Shown one piece after another: positions 23,185-31,386 of a stretch of DNA of 45,973 nt. A program made the translations under genes and the position numbers. The DNA comes from an archaeon. GTDB taxonomy: Archaea; Thermoproteota; Nitrososphaeria; Nitrososphaerales; Gagatemarchaeaceae. The notes below the pieces were generated by a model. The model made no database searches and had not been told where the DNA came from. It saw nothing but the letters and a program-made list of their open reading frames with translations. Each line of letters opens with the position of its first letter. Positions within the stretch are counted from its first letter, which is position 1. The stretch covers positions 1 to 45,973 of the forward strand of contig JAJZNC010000023.1 of NCBI GenBank assembly GCA_021848045.1. Direction: 5' to 3'.

Positions 23185-24162
23185 ATGAAAGTCGTCGATT
23201 CTATACGCGGAGCGATGGACACGTTCGACGCCTTCTACGACTCCACCGCCCGGTATGAGACCGACGACGCGGTGAAGAGGGCGATACTGACCATCGTGAG
23301 GTCCAAGGGCGAATGGGGAACGCCGAAGGGGCTGGACGCGATGGCGCAGAAGCTGACCGACCTGGTGGTCAGCAGCCTGGGGAAGACCACCGCGATGACC
23401 GGGCCGGAGGTCGCCCAGTTGGTGCTGGGGGCGCTCGGGACGAACCCGCAGGACGTCGACGCGACGATGAGGGCGAAGATACTCTCCGACAGGCTCGAGC
23501 AGCTGGTCTCGGAGGCGGCCGACGCGGCCAGGCTCCTGCCGGCGAAGCAGACAGAGGAGTGGGGGAGCCGCGACATGGTGTACTACCGGGAGATGGACGG
23601 GTGGGAGATCACCCTGGGGTACTTCCCAGAGTACTTCCGCCCCAGGGTCATCTACGGCCAGGTCGGGGTCTCGCCGCAGATCAACAAGACCGTCGCCGTC
23701 TCCGCCAGGTACCACCTGACCAAGCACCACCTGGTGGCCAACGACGACGAGGGGGACTCGTCGCTGATCAAGTTCATGAAGAGCAGGGAGCTCGACAGGC
23801 TGGCGAGCACCTACGGCATATCGTACGACCTGCCTCCGCTCGGGAACCCGCCGAGGACGCAGACGCACAAGGCGATGGGCGGGTACAGCGTGATGGTCAC
23901 ATCCCTCGAGAAGGAACTGAGAAACTCGCCCTACTCCGCAGAGAAGCTCCTCAACTCGATCAGCGGGGTGAACGTCTTCAAAGAGGACGAGGGGCTTTCC
24001 CTCCACGTGATGGTGGACTACCCCAGGGGGCACCCTGACATCGGGCAGAACCTCACGTTCGCCTTCGGGGTGAACCTGTTCAAGCTCTCCAGGCCGGAGT
24101 GGCAGGAGTTCAAGAAGATCCCGCCCCTCGCCATGGCCGCGCTAGAGCCGCTGATGAACTAG
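23185..24162 (+). CDS. Unknown 325-residue soluble protein
   Basis: I do not recognise this protein. It is predicted soluble, with a helical N-terminal half (about 1-120, including 'AMRAKILSDRLEQLVSEAADAARL'-like helices) and a mixed alpha/beta C-terminal half rich in Tyr, Phe and His ('YYREMDGWEITLGYFPEYFRPR', 'RYHLTKHHLVAND'). No Cys is present, and no signal, TM segment or nucleotide-binding motif. A strong-looking TATA box and a long single-gene unit suggest a well-expressed lineage-specific protein. Confidence 0.75.
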   Translation: MKVVDSIRGAMDTFDAFYDSTARYETDDAVKRAILTIVRSKGEWGTPKGLDAMAQKLTDLVVSSLGKTTAMTGPEVAQLVLGALGTNPQDVDATMRAKILSDRLEQLVSEAADAARLLPAKQTEEWGSRDMVYYREMDGWEITLGYFPEYFRPRVIYGQVGVSPQINKTVAVSARYHLTKHHLVANDDEGDSSLIKFMKSRELDRLASTYGISYDLPPLGNPPRTQTHKAMGGYSVMVTSLEKELRNSPYSAEKLLNSISGVNVFKEDEGLSLHVMVDYPRGHPDIGQNLTFAFGVNLFKLSRPEWQEFKKIPPLAMAALEPLMN

Positions 24163-24221
24163 GAGCCAGGCCCTCGAGGGCCCGACACCGTCAGTTTCAA
24201 GTCCGAGAATCGTCTCTGGGC

Positions 24222-24229
24222 GTTATATA
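24222..24229 (+). promoter_or_regulatory. TATA box of the cupredoxin gene
   Basis: GTTATATA, 27-34 bases before the ATG at 24256. Confidence 0.5.
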
Positions 24230-24255
24230 CCAGACAGGGTCGAGCCCAAAGACGC

Positions 24256-24951
24256 ATGAACTCGAAGCGGGTCGCAGGCGCACTGGTTGTGATGGTAGCT
24301 TTGGTGGCTCTTGGGGTCGGTGTCGGGTGGGGGATAGGGACTACGGTCCCGGCGCCCAGCCCGACCGTCACCGTCTCGACGACCACGTCGACGTCCCAGG
24401 GGCCGCCCGCCCCCTCGAACTCTTCGACCTTCGACGTCACCCTGGTGATAACGACCAACAACATCTACAACTCAACCATACAGGACCAGCCGGCATACTA
24501 CGTCCTGGGGCCCAAGGGGCTCGAGTCGTCTGCTAGCATCGCGCTGCCGGCGCACCAGCTCATCAAGCTCACGATAGTCTGCTACGACGACGGGGCGGCC
24601 AACCTTACGGGCTCGCAGTACGCCGCGGTGGCAGGGACGCAGGGGAACGTCGTCACAGAGATAACCAACGACAACGTCAACTCGTCCCAGGGAGCCTCCG
24701 GGATTCAGGTCGAAGGGGGCGTGACGGTCTCCAGCGTGCCGGCAAACGACACGGCCCACACGTTCACTATACCCCAGCTGGGGATCAACATCCCCGTGAT
24801 GCCGTCCTCGACGGTCATCGCCTACTTCACGATAGACCAGACGGGGACGTTCTCCTGGTTCTGCATGACCGCGTGCGGCTCGGGGCCCGACGGCACGCAG
24901 GGAGCCATGTCCACCCCCGGCTGGATGACGGGCAGCGTCACCGCGAGCTAG
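24256..24951 (+). CDS. Membrane-anchored cupredoxin-like protein
   Basis: This 231-residue exported protein starts with an uncleaved-looking N-terminal TM helix (about 6-27) and a Thr/Ser/Pro linker. A beta-sandwich follows, whose last part has copper-site features: 'HTFTIPQLGINIPV', then 'GTFSWFCMTACGSGPDGTQGAM' and 'PGWMTGSV'. The CX3C pair resembles the CuA loop of cytochrome oxidase subunit II, but the usual His three or four residues later is missing. Met residues could ligate instead. A role as an extracellular electron carrier is likely, possibly for the PQQ dehydrogenases encoded 11 kb away. The membrane gene at 24961 starts ten bases after its stop. Confidence 0.75.
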   Translation: MNSKRVAGALVVMVALVALGVGVGWGIGTTVPAPSPTVTVSTTTSTSQGPPAPSNSSTFDVTLVITTNNIYNSTIQDQPAYYVLGPKGLESSASIALPAHQLIKLTIVCYDDGAANLTGSQYAAVAGTQGNVVTEITNDNVNSSQGASGIQVEGGVTVSSVPANDTAHTFTIPQLGINIPVMPSSTVIAYFTIDQTGTFSWFCMTACGSGPDGTQGAMSTPGWMTGSVTAS

Positions 24952-24960
24952 GCGACGCGG

Positions 24961-25914
24961 TTGCAGGCGACGGGCCGCCCCGCAGGGCGGCCGGAGGCGG
25001 GCCATGGGGACGACAGGGAGGCCGTCCGCGCGAAGAGGGCGGTGGCCATCGGGCTTGGCGCCCTCTGGACGTTCGACGGGCTGCTCCAGCTCCAGCCCTC
25101 CATGTTCACGGGCTCGCTGGCAGGGACGGTCGCGGGCTCGTTGATGTCCCTTCCGCCAGCGATCTACTTCGCGTCGCTGGGGTTCATCGAGGGCTTCTTC
25201 CGGGGCAACGTCGCGGCGCTGGACGTCGGCATAGCGGCCATCCAGGTGGGCCTGGGCGTCTCGATACTCGCTGGAGGGGAGCGGGCGAGGCGCGCAGCGC
25301 TCGCGCTCTCGATTCTGTGGGCGGCTGCGGTCTGGGTGCTCGGCGAGGGGATGGCAGGGGTGTTCGGGGCGACGATGGCCGGAGGGGTCTTCCCTGGCAC
25401 CCCCTGCATCGCGAGCGGGTTCCCGGGGGCCGCCGCGGTCTACGCGGTGGCGGCAGTCCTGCTCCTCGTCCCGGACGCACGGTGGCGCCTCTCCGGGCGG
25501 TTCTCGGTGGTCAGGGACGCCCCCGCCCTGCTCTTCCTGGGGTGCGCGGCCGTCCAGGCCGCCCCCCTGATGTGGACGACCTACGGCCAGCTCTCGATCT
25601 TCGCGTCCAACGCAGGGAGCCTCCCGCCCGCCCTGGCGGGGGCCGCGGCCGCCCTCAAGACCCTGGCCGCGGGCTACCCGGTGGCGACCAACCTCCTGGA
25701 GGTCGGGGCATGCCTGGCCGCGGGCGTCGGGCTGCTCACGCTCAGCAGGTGGGGGGTGGCGTTCGCGCTGGGGTGGCTCGCGTTCATCTGGGTCTTCCCC
25801 CTCGCCCTCGCGGGGCTCCTGACGGGGGCGGGTACAGACCCGAGCACCCCTCCGGCACTGGCGCTCCTGATCGTCCCCGCGGCGCTGGAAGCGGGCCGTC
25901 GCGCCCAAAGGTAG
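24961..25914 (+). CDS. Multi-pass membrane protein downstream of cupredoxin
   Basis: This is a 317-residue protein with roughly eight or nine hydrophobic helices, starting from TTG 24961. The first helix contains 'LGALWTFDGLLQLQPSMF', and later segments include 'WVLGEGMAGVFGATMAGG'. I do not recognise the family with certainty; the opening resembles DoxX-like or uncharacterised quinone-interacting membrane proteins. It starts ten bases after the cupredoxin stop, so the two are cotranscribed, which suggests a respiratory or copper-related job. The polar residues 1-20 may not be translated if a later start is used. Confidence 0.7.
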   Translation: MQATGRPAGRPEAGHGDDREAVRAKRAVAIGLGALWTFDGLLQLQPSMFTGSLAGTVAGSLMSLPPAIYFASLGFIEGFFRGNVAALDVGIAAIQVGLGVSILAGGERARRAALALSILWAAAVWVLGEGMAGVFGATMAGGVFPGTPCIASGFPGAAAVYAVAAVLLLVPDARWRLSGRFSVVRDAPALLFLGCAAVQAAPLMWTTYGQLSIFASNAGSLPPALAGAAAALKTLAAGYPVATNLLEVGACLAAGVGLLTLSRWGVAFALGWLAFIWVFPLALAGLLTGAGTDPSTPPALALLIVPAALEAGRRAQR

Positions 25915-25943
25915 GACGGCGGAGGCCCTGCCCGAGGGTCGCC

Positions 25944-26441
25944 CTAGGGGGCGCCCGCTCGGTGGGGCGTCGAGGGCGGAGGGCCGCCGGCCGCGGCGTC
26001 GCGGAGCCTCTCGAGGAGGTCGCGCTGCATCGACTCCATGAACCGGGGCCTGATGGCGGCGTTGAGGCGGGCGACGAGCCCGTTCTGGTTCTCCTCGGTC
26101 AGGACCCTGCAGCCTGACGGCGACTCCTCGATCACCCAGGCGTGGTAGGCGTCCACGCCGAGGGCGCGGGCGGTCCAGGCGATCCTCTCAGGAGGGACGA
26201 ACTCCTCGACCCTTGAGGAGAGAGGGACCCCGAACGCCTTCCAGCGGAACCTGGAGCCGTCCGCGAGGTCGATGCCCCCTCCCTCTATCTCGACCTCCCG
26301 GAAGTGCGGGTACCAGTCCGGCCAGAGCCCGGCGCGGACGATCCAGCCCCACACCACCGGCCGCGCCACGGGGACGTCCATGGCGGTGCGGGCGTGGACG
26401 GCGGTCGCCTCCGGGCTGTACCTCTCCGGCCAGCGGATCAT
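25944..26441 (-). CDS. SRPBCC (START-like) ligand-binding protein
   Basis: This 165-residue protein has the polyketide-cyclase/SRPBCC pattern: 'VARPVVWGWIVRAGLWPDWYP', 'SRFRWKAFGVPLSSRVEEFVPPERIAWTA' and a long C-terminal helix 'FMESMQRDLLERLRDA'. These helix-grip proteins bind hydrophobic ligands in a central cavity. The frame stays open to 26555, but ATG 26441 fits the TATA element at 26473-26479. It is divergent from the NTF2-like gene and shares its promoter region. Confidence 0.8.
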   Translation of the reverse strand: MIRWPERYSPEATAVHARTAMDVPVARPVVWGWIVRAGLWPDWYPHFREVEIEGGGIDLADGSRFRWKAFGVPLSSRVEEFVPPERIAWTARALGVDAYHAWVIEESPSGCRVLTEENQNGLVARLNAAIRPRFMESMQRDLLERLRDAAAGGPPPSTPHRAGAP

Positions 26442-26472
26442 CCCGGTAGCGCCCCCGCGGGCGGAGATATGA

Positions 26473-26479
26473 ATTAAAG
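26473..26479. promoter_or_regulatory. Shared AT core between divergent SRPBCC and NTF2-like genes
   Basis: ATTAAAG on the plus strand reads CTTTAAT on the minus strand. It lies 32-38 bases before ATG 26441 (minus) and 25-31 before TTG 26504 (plus). One AT-rich element may therefore serve both directions. Confidence 0.4.
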
Positions 26480-26536
26480 CCCCGCCGGCCCCACCGCGGG
26501 GGATTGGAGCAGAGACCCCCGGCAGGCCTCGGCGCC

Positions 26537-26851
26537 GTGAGCGACCCGCTGGCAAGGTCGGCGGCGGAGGCGGTCAACTCGCGGGACAGGGAGCGCTGGT
26601 TCGGGCTCTTCGCTGACGGGGCGACGTTCTCCGACGACGGGGTGGAGCAGGACCTTGGGCGGTGGTGCGACGAGGAGCTCTTCGGGAGGCACACGGCGTA
26701 CATCGTCTCGGTCGACAAGGTCGAGGACGGCGGGCGCACGTTCTACGCCAGGTACCACTCGGACAAGTGGGGCGACTTCAAGACCTTCTGGAGGTTCGCC
26801 GTCAGGGACGGGAAGGTCTCCAGGCTCGAGGTCGGCGCCACCAGCTATTGA
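26537..26851 (+). CDS. NTF2-like (SnoaL) protein
   Basis: This 104-residue protein has the NTF2/SnoaL cone fold signature: 'AAEAVNSRDRERWFGLFADGATFSDDG', and later 'FYARYHSDKWGDFKTFWRFAVRDGKVSRLEVG'. Family members bind or transform small hydrophobic molecules. GTG 26537 gives the normal N terminus; TTG 26504 would add 11 residues and fits leaderless spacing from the AT core at 26473-26479. Its stop TGA overlaps the TTG start of the glycosylase gene (TTGA), so the two genes are coupled. Confidence 0.78.
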   Translation: MSDPLARSAAEAVNSRDRERWFGLFADGATFSDDGVEQDLGRWCDEELFGRHTAYIVSVDKVEDGGRTFYARYHSDKWGDFKTFWRFAVRDGKVSRLEVGATSY

Positions 26852-27771
26852 GGCCGCGGAGCGCTTCCGAGCGGGGCTTCGCGGTCGGCGTGAGCGGCCC
26901 CTTCGACCTCTCCCTCTCGTTGCGCGCCGCCTCGAGGTTCACCGGCGGGGTGGCGCCCGACAAGCTGAGGATCGTCGCGAGGGTCGGGGTCAGGCCTGTC
27001 ATCCTCGAGGTCAGCCAGAAGAGGAAGGACCCTCCCCTGCTCTGGGCCGCCTCCCCCTCGGGGGCCGGTCGCGAGGTTCGGTCGATAGCCGCCTACGTCC
27101 TCCAGACCGACCTAGACCTGTCTCCCTTCTACGAGGTCGCCTTGCGCGACCGAAGGCTGGGGCCGGTGGTCAGGGAGCTGTGGGGGCTCCGTCCCCTCAG
27201 GCCGGCCTCCCTCTTCGAGATGCTGATCACCGCGATAACGGAGCAGCAGATCTCGATGCGGGTCGCAGAGGTGATGCGCCACAGGCTGACCTCCAGGTTC
27301 GGGGGCGCGGTGGACGGCGCGCCGGTCTTCCCGGACGCCGGTTCGCTGAAGGACGCCACCCAGGACAGCCTCGTAGGGTGCGGGCTCTCGCGCAGGAAGG
27401 CGGAGTACGTCCGGGGGATCTCGAAGATGGTCTCGAGCGGGGAGCTCGACCTTGAGGCGCTCAAACGCCTCCCCGACGACGAAGCGTTCCGGGTCCTCAC
27501 AGGCGTCAGGGGGGTCGGCCCGTGGACGGCGGACTACGTCCTCGTGCGAGGGATGGGGCGACTCGACAGGGTTCCCGTCGAGGACCTGGGCATCGGGAGG
27601 GCCGTCGGCAAGTACCTCGGGGAGGGGCTCAGGGTCGAGGACCCAGGAGAGGTGCTCCCGCTCCTGCGGCCTTTCGCCCCGTACAGGGGGCTGGCCGCGT
27701 ACTACCTGCTGGTCCACGAACGGCGGGGGGCAGTCCCCGGCGCGGCTACTCGCGGCCGTAGACAGCCCTGA
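26848..27771 (+). CDS. AlkA-type DNA-3-methyladenine glycosylase (HhH-GPD)
   Basis: This 307-residue HhH-GPD glycosylase has the AlkA-like 'ITAITEQQISMRVAEVM', the helix-hairpin-helix 'LTGVRGVGPWTADYVLVRG' and the catalytic Asp in 'RVPVEDLGIGRAV'. The N-terminal domain (about 1-100) is the TATA-fold-like module of AlkA. It excises alkylated bases in base excision repair. TTG 26848 overlaps the NTF2-like stop; GTG 26890 is an alternative start. The 3' end overlaps the converging aldolase gene by 26 bases. Confidence 0.87.
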   Translation: MRPRSASERGFAVGVSGPFDLSLSLRAASRFTGGVAPDKLRIVARVGVRPVILEVSQKRKDPPLLWAASPSGAGREVRSIAAYVLQTDLDLSPFYEVALRDRRLGPVVRELWGLRPLRPASLFEMLITAITEQQISMRVAEVMRHRLTSRFGGAVDGAPVFPDAGSLKDATQDSLVGCGLSRRKAEYVRGISKMVSSGELDLEALKRLPDDEAFRVLTGVRGVGPWTADYVLVRGMGRLDRVPVEDLGIGRAVGKYLGEGLRVEDPGEVLPLLRPFAPYRGLAAYYLLVHERRGAVPGAATRGRRQP

Positions 27772-28375
27772 CGCTCGCCAGGTCAGACCCGGCGAGCCCG
27801 GAGACGGCCCCGAAACCCCTGCCCGCGATGTAGATCTTGGCGCTCTCCTCCAGGACCTCGAGCCGCGAGGCCGCGTCGTGGAGGTCGGCCCCGAGCGAGA
27901 AGAAGCCGTGGTTCCGGATCCCCACCACGTCGCAGCGCCTCAGCGGGCCACCCACCGCCCTCGCGCCCTCCTCGCCCGGTGCCGCGAACCCGACCACCTC
28001 GAGCCTCTTCACCATCACCGCGTGCTCGGGCGTCATGCTGGGTATATCCACCCCCGCCGTGATGAGCCCCACCGCCGCGGGAGGGTGCGCGTGGACGACC
28101 GCCCGCACGTCCCTCCTGGCCCTGTAGGCGGCCAGGTGCGTGGGCAGCTCGCTCGAGGGTCTGCCCTCGCCGAGCACCTCGCCCTCGAGGCTGACCTTGA
28201 CTATGTCGCCCGCTGCGACCCCTCCCTTGAAGTAGCCGGTCGGCGTGATGAGAACCTGCCTCCTCCCCGGGATGAGGACGCTGGCGTTGCCGCCGACCCC
28301 CGATACCAGACCCCTCTCGTAGAGCCTCCTGACCGTGAACGCGAGGTCCGCCTTGACCCTTGCGAGCCCGTCCAT
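27746..28375 (-). CDS. Class II aldolase/adducin family (fuculose-phosphate aldolase-like)
   Basis: This 209-residue class II aldolase has 'VSGVGGNASVLIPG', the Ser-Ser-Glu segment 'SSELPTHLAAYRARRDVRAVVHAHPP', where Glu is catalytic and the His pair binds zinc, and a third zinc His in 'GIRNHGFF'. Family members cleave fuculose-1-phosphate, ribulose-5-phosphate epimers or methylthioribulose-phosphate. Since the window also has mtnA, a salvage role is possible but not shown. CTTTAATA near 28395-28404 (minus) is its TATA box. Confidence 0.85.
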   Translation of the reverse strand: MDGLARVKADLAFTVRRLYERGLVSGVGGNASVLIPGRRQVLITPTGYFKGGVAAGDIVKVSLEGEVLGEGRPSSELPTHLAAYRARRDVRAVVHAHPPAAVGLITAGVDIPSMTPEHAVMVKRLEVVGFAAPGEEGARAVGGPLRRCDVVGIRNHGFFSLGADLHDAASRLEVLEESAKIYIAGRGFGAVSGLAGSDLASVRAVYGRE

Positions 28376-28655
28376 CTCTCCGCGAGGCGGCGGCCGCGTA
28401 TTAAAGGGCCGAGCTGCCCGCCGCCGCTGCCGTAAAGATCTACGGGCGATCCCTCCGGCGTCCAGTCGCGGGTGGCGGCCTCCGTGAGCATGGCCGACCG
28501 CTTGTCCTTAGCCCTGACTCCCACGCCAGCGGCCTGCGGGTGTCTGACCCCGGAGGGCCGTCCGGAGCCCCTCTGCGGCCTTCTGCGGAACGGAACGGCC
28601 AGCCAGCGGGCGGCTCAGCTCCCCGGTGGACGGCGTCACCGTCTGGCCCCGGAAG
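28376..28655. other. Intergenic region after EF-2, possible decayed coding sequence
   Basis: No complete gene is seen. On the minus strand about 28441-28524 a short open stretch reads '…VRAKDKRSAMLTEAATRDW…', with protein-like composition and a GTG at its head. It then runs into the aldolase promoter and gene out of any sensible frame. It could be a remnant or chance. No tRNA or hairpin terminator was recognised. Confidence 0.3.
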
Positions 28656-30848
28656 CTACTCGTTGTCGATGAACTCGCTGGCCTTTGGAGGCTCGGTCGG
28701 GAGGCCCTTGCGCTTCCTGATCGACTCGATCAGCGGCGCGAGCATGTTCTTCGGGACGGGCTGCCAGAGCTTGAAGTGGGTGTTCCACACGGCCTTGCCG
28801 GCGGTCGCACCCCTCATCGACTCGCTCAGGTCGAAGGTCTCCGCAGCCGGGATCTCGCCCTCGACGATCGTCAGGACCTCGCGCTGCTCGATGTTGATGA
28901 GCTTCCCCCTCTTCCCGCTGATCACTCCGGTGATTGCGCCTATCTGGTCAGCCGGGCCCTTCACCTCGATGCCCAGGACCGGCTCGAGGAGGGTGGGGTT
29001 GGCGGAGAGCATGGCTCCGAGAACCGCCCGCCTGGTCGCCGGCATGAGCTGGGCGTAGGTCCGGTGGGCGGGGTCCTCGTGAGGGACGTAGTGCGTTAGT
29101 GTCACCTTGACCCCTCTCGTGAGCTCGTATGCGAGGGGGCCGTTCTGCATGACGTCCTCGAAGCCCGAGCGCATCGAGTCCATCGACTCTTGGAGGAACT
29201 GGACGCCCTTGGTCTCCTCGCAGAGGAGGTTGCCCTTCGTGTCGACCGTCACGACGGTGCGCGAAGAGTCCGAGTCCCACCCGTGGTCGCGGAGCAGCTT
29301 GACTATGGTCTTCTTGTCCGTCATGTCGCTCAGCTGCCCTGTGCGGATGAGCTCGATGATGTCCGGCTGCAGCGGCTCGACCTTGATGAATATCTTGTTG
29401 TGGCGGTTGGGCGAGCGCGACATTATCGGGCCCGCGGACGCCTGGATCGTCTCCCTGTAGTTGGTTATGGGGGGCGAGGTGATTATCTCGAGGCCCTGCT
29501 GCTGGAGCATGGTGGTGGCTATCTCAAGGTGGAGCACGCCCATCCCCGCCATGAGGGTCTCTCCCGTCTCCTGGTTGATCGTTATGATGAGGTTGGGGTC
29601 CTCGATGTTCAGCCTGCGCATCGCCTCGACCAGCTTGGGGAGGTCCCGCGGGTGCTTGGCCTCGACCGCCTGGGTCACGACCGGCTCCGAGACGTAGTGG
29701 ATGCTCTCGAAGGGGATCACGTCCTTGATCGAGGAGATGGTCTCGCCGGAGCGGATGTCCAGTCCGAGTATCGCAGGGATGTTGCCCGCAGGGAGGGTGT
29801 CGACTATCTCCCTCTGGAAGCCCATGAAGAGCTGGACGGACTGGATCTTGCCCTCGCGCTTCGAGTTGAGGAGGTATACCGAGTCCCCGTTGGAGATCTG
29901 GCCCGAGAAGAGCCTCCCGGTGCCCACGAGCCCCGCCGCCGGGTCGACCACGACGTTGGTGACCATCATGACCATGGGGCCGTTCTCGTCGCAGGCGATG
30001 AGCGCCTTTCCGACGTCGCTGTTGAGGTCGCCGCCCGCCCAGATCTTGGGGATGCGGTACGCCTGCGCGACGTGCGGCGGCGGGTGGTGCTTGACCACCA
30101 TCCCAAGCAGAGCGTCGTGGAGCGGGAGCTTGGGAGTGAGGTCTGCCGGGGAGCCGGTCGTGTAGGCGTTGTAGATGTCCTTGAAGCCCATCCCGGTGAG
30201 CTTGGCCAGCTCGGCGTTGAAGCCCCACTTGTCCTTGCTCGAGCCGAACGAGACCATCGAGTCCTGTATGCTGACCTTCCATTTTTCGCGGTACTCTGGC
30301 TCGGCGTGCGTCTCGATGAGCCGGTTGAAGTCGGCGACGATGTTGCTCAGCCACTTTTGCATCTGCTCCGGGTTTAGGCGGAGCTCCTTGATCAGACGGT
30401 CGATCTTGTTGATGTAGAGGACAGGACGGACTCGCTCTTCGAGCGCTTGCCGGGTGACCGTCTCGGTCTGGGTCATGATGCCTTCCACTGAATCTACGAC
30501 GACGATCGCCCCGTCGACCGCCCTCAGGCTGCGCGTGACTTTGCCGGTGAAGTCGATGTGACCGGGCGTATCGATCAGGTTGATGACGTACGGCTTGCCT
30601 TCCTTCTCGTAGTATAGCGTGACGTTCGCCGCCTTTATCGTCATCTGCCTCTGCTGCTCCAGCTCCATGTAGTCGAGAGCCAGCGCCTGGCCCGCGAGGG
30701 AGGGCGAAAGCATCCCCGTGGCTGCGAGGAGGCTGTCGGACGTGGTGGTCTTGCCGTGGTCGACGTGGGCTATGATGCCCAGGTTTCGGATTTGTTCCCT
30801 GTTGTGGACTATCTTTAACGCTTCGGACGTTGTCTTGAACTTCGGCAC
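28656..30848 (-). CDS. fusA: Translation elongation factor 2
   Basis: This 730-residue GTPase drives ribosomal translocation. The G1 motif 'AHVDHGKTT', G3 'DTPGH' and G4 'NKID' are all visible, followed by domains II-V. The diphthamide-loop region reads 'HEDPAHRTYAQLMPA'. The His that is modified in other archaea and eukaryotes is kept, but the usual Arg-Gly after it is Arg-Thr. GTG 30848 is preceded by a GGAG Shine-Dalgarno-like element 8-11 bases upstream and a TATA box at 30896-30903, so unlike most genes here it has a real leader of about 20 bases. Confidence 0.97.
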   Translation of the reverse strand: MPKFKTTSEALKIVHNREQIRNLGIIAHVDHGKTTTSDSLLAATGMLSPSLAGQALALDYMELEQQRQMTIKAANVTLYYEKEGKPYVINLIDTPGHIDFTGKVTRSLRAVDGAIVVVDSVEGIMTQTETVTRQALEERVRPVLYINKIDRLIKELRLNPEQMQKWLSNIVADFNRLIETHAEPEYREKWKVSIQDSMVSFGSSKDKWGFNAELAKLTGMGFKDIYNAYTTGSPADLTPKLPLHDALLGMVVKHHPPPHVAQAYRIPKIWAGGDLNSDVGKALIACDENGPMVMMVTNVVVDPAAGLVGTGRLFSGQISNGDSVYLLNSKREGKIQSVQLFMGFQREIVDTLPAGNIPAILGLDIRSGETISSIKDVIPFESIHYVSEPVVTQAVEAKHPRDLPKLVEAMRRLNIEDPNLIITINQETGETLMAGMGVLHLEIATTMLQQQGLEIITSPPITNYRETIQASAGPIMSRSPNRHNKIFIKVEPLQPDIIELIRTGQLSDMTDKKTIVKLLRDHGWDSDSSRTVVTVDTKGNLLCEETKGVQFLQESMDSMRSGFEDVMQNGPLAYELTRGVKVTLTHYVPHEDPAHRTYAQLMPATRRAVLGAMLSANPTLLEPVLGIEVKGPADQIGAITGVISGKRGKLINIEQREVLTIVEGEIPAAETFDLSESMRGATAGKAVWNTHFKLWQPVPKNMLAPLIESIRKRKGLPTEPPKASEFIDNE

Positions 30849-30895
30849 TGCTTCTACTCCTCTTTGACTTTGAAAGAGGCTCCGTCCGACGTACT

Positions 30896-30903
30896 GTTAT
30901 AAC
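30896..30903 (-). promoter_or_regulatory. TATA box of EF-2
   Basis: GTTATAAC lies 48-55 bases before GTG 30848, leaving a leader that contains GGAG at about 30858-30861. Confidence 0.5.
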
Positions 30904-31320
30904 GTTTTAGCTGCGGAGAACGGGTGTCCATCCGTCTGAGGCGGCTCGGCGCAAGGGATCGGCGATGGCGACGTCGGGACGAGAGGCCAGGGCGTGGGAT
31001 GAGAGCAGAGTACTACGTGGAGCGGGCTGGAGCTGGAAGGGACGCGATGGGCTGAACGCGCGGCTGGCTTGAAGGAGCCTCCGGCCGCCGCTGCGGTCGC
31101 GCGCCAGGCGAAGGCACGCGAGTTTAGTTTATATTGGGTGGGCGTCCCGTGAAGGCCAGCTGCCGTTGGCAAGACCAAGGGCTGGAGGCGCGGGGAAGGG
31201 CGACGGCGATTCTCGAGTCCTCGGGGAGGGCCCCACCATCCGCGGGGGGGCGCCGGTCGCCCTACGGAGACGCCCCGAGCACGGCGTCCCTGGAGCCGGC
31301 TGCGGCCAGAGGGCGAGACC
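30904..31320. other. Gene-free region between EF-2 and the fused permease
   Basis: No gene could be supported. A TATA-like GTTTATATT lies at about 31128-31136 and would start transcription near 31160 toward the permease. From 31153 the permease frame is open but lacks ATG, GTG or TTG until 31387. The 30904-31125 part is GC-rich, with short purine-rich stretches and no recognised tRNA, sRNA or RNase P signature. Confidence 0.4.
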
Positions 31321-31386
31321 CTGAAAGGGCAGGGCAGAGGGAGGCCCCCCGAGAGCTACTGGTACCTGCTCCTCGTCCCGGCGTTC

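Noticed and set aside
24256-24951. Calling the exported cupredoxin a cytochrome oxidase subunit II
   Set aside because: The CuA His is missing, there are not two N-terminal TM helices, and no oxidase subunit I gene is nearby.
30897-31178. 93-codon minus-strand frame upstream of EF-2
   Set aside because: It contains the EF-2 promoter, has low-complexity Ser/Pro composition and shows no protein-family features.
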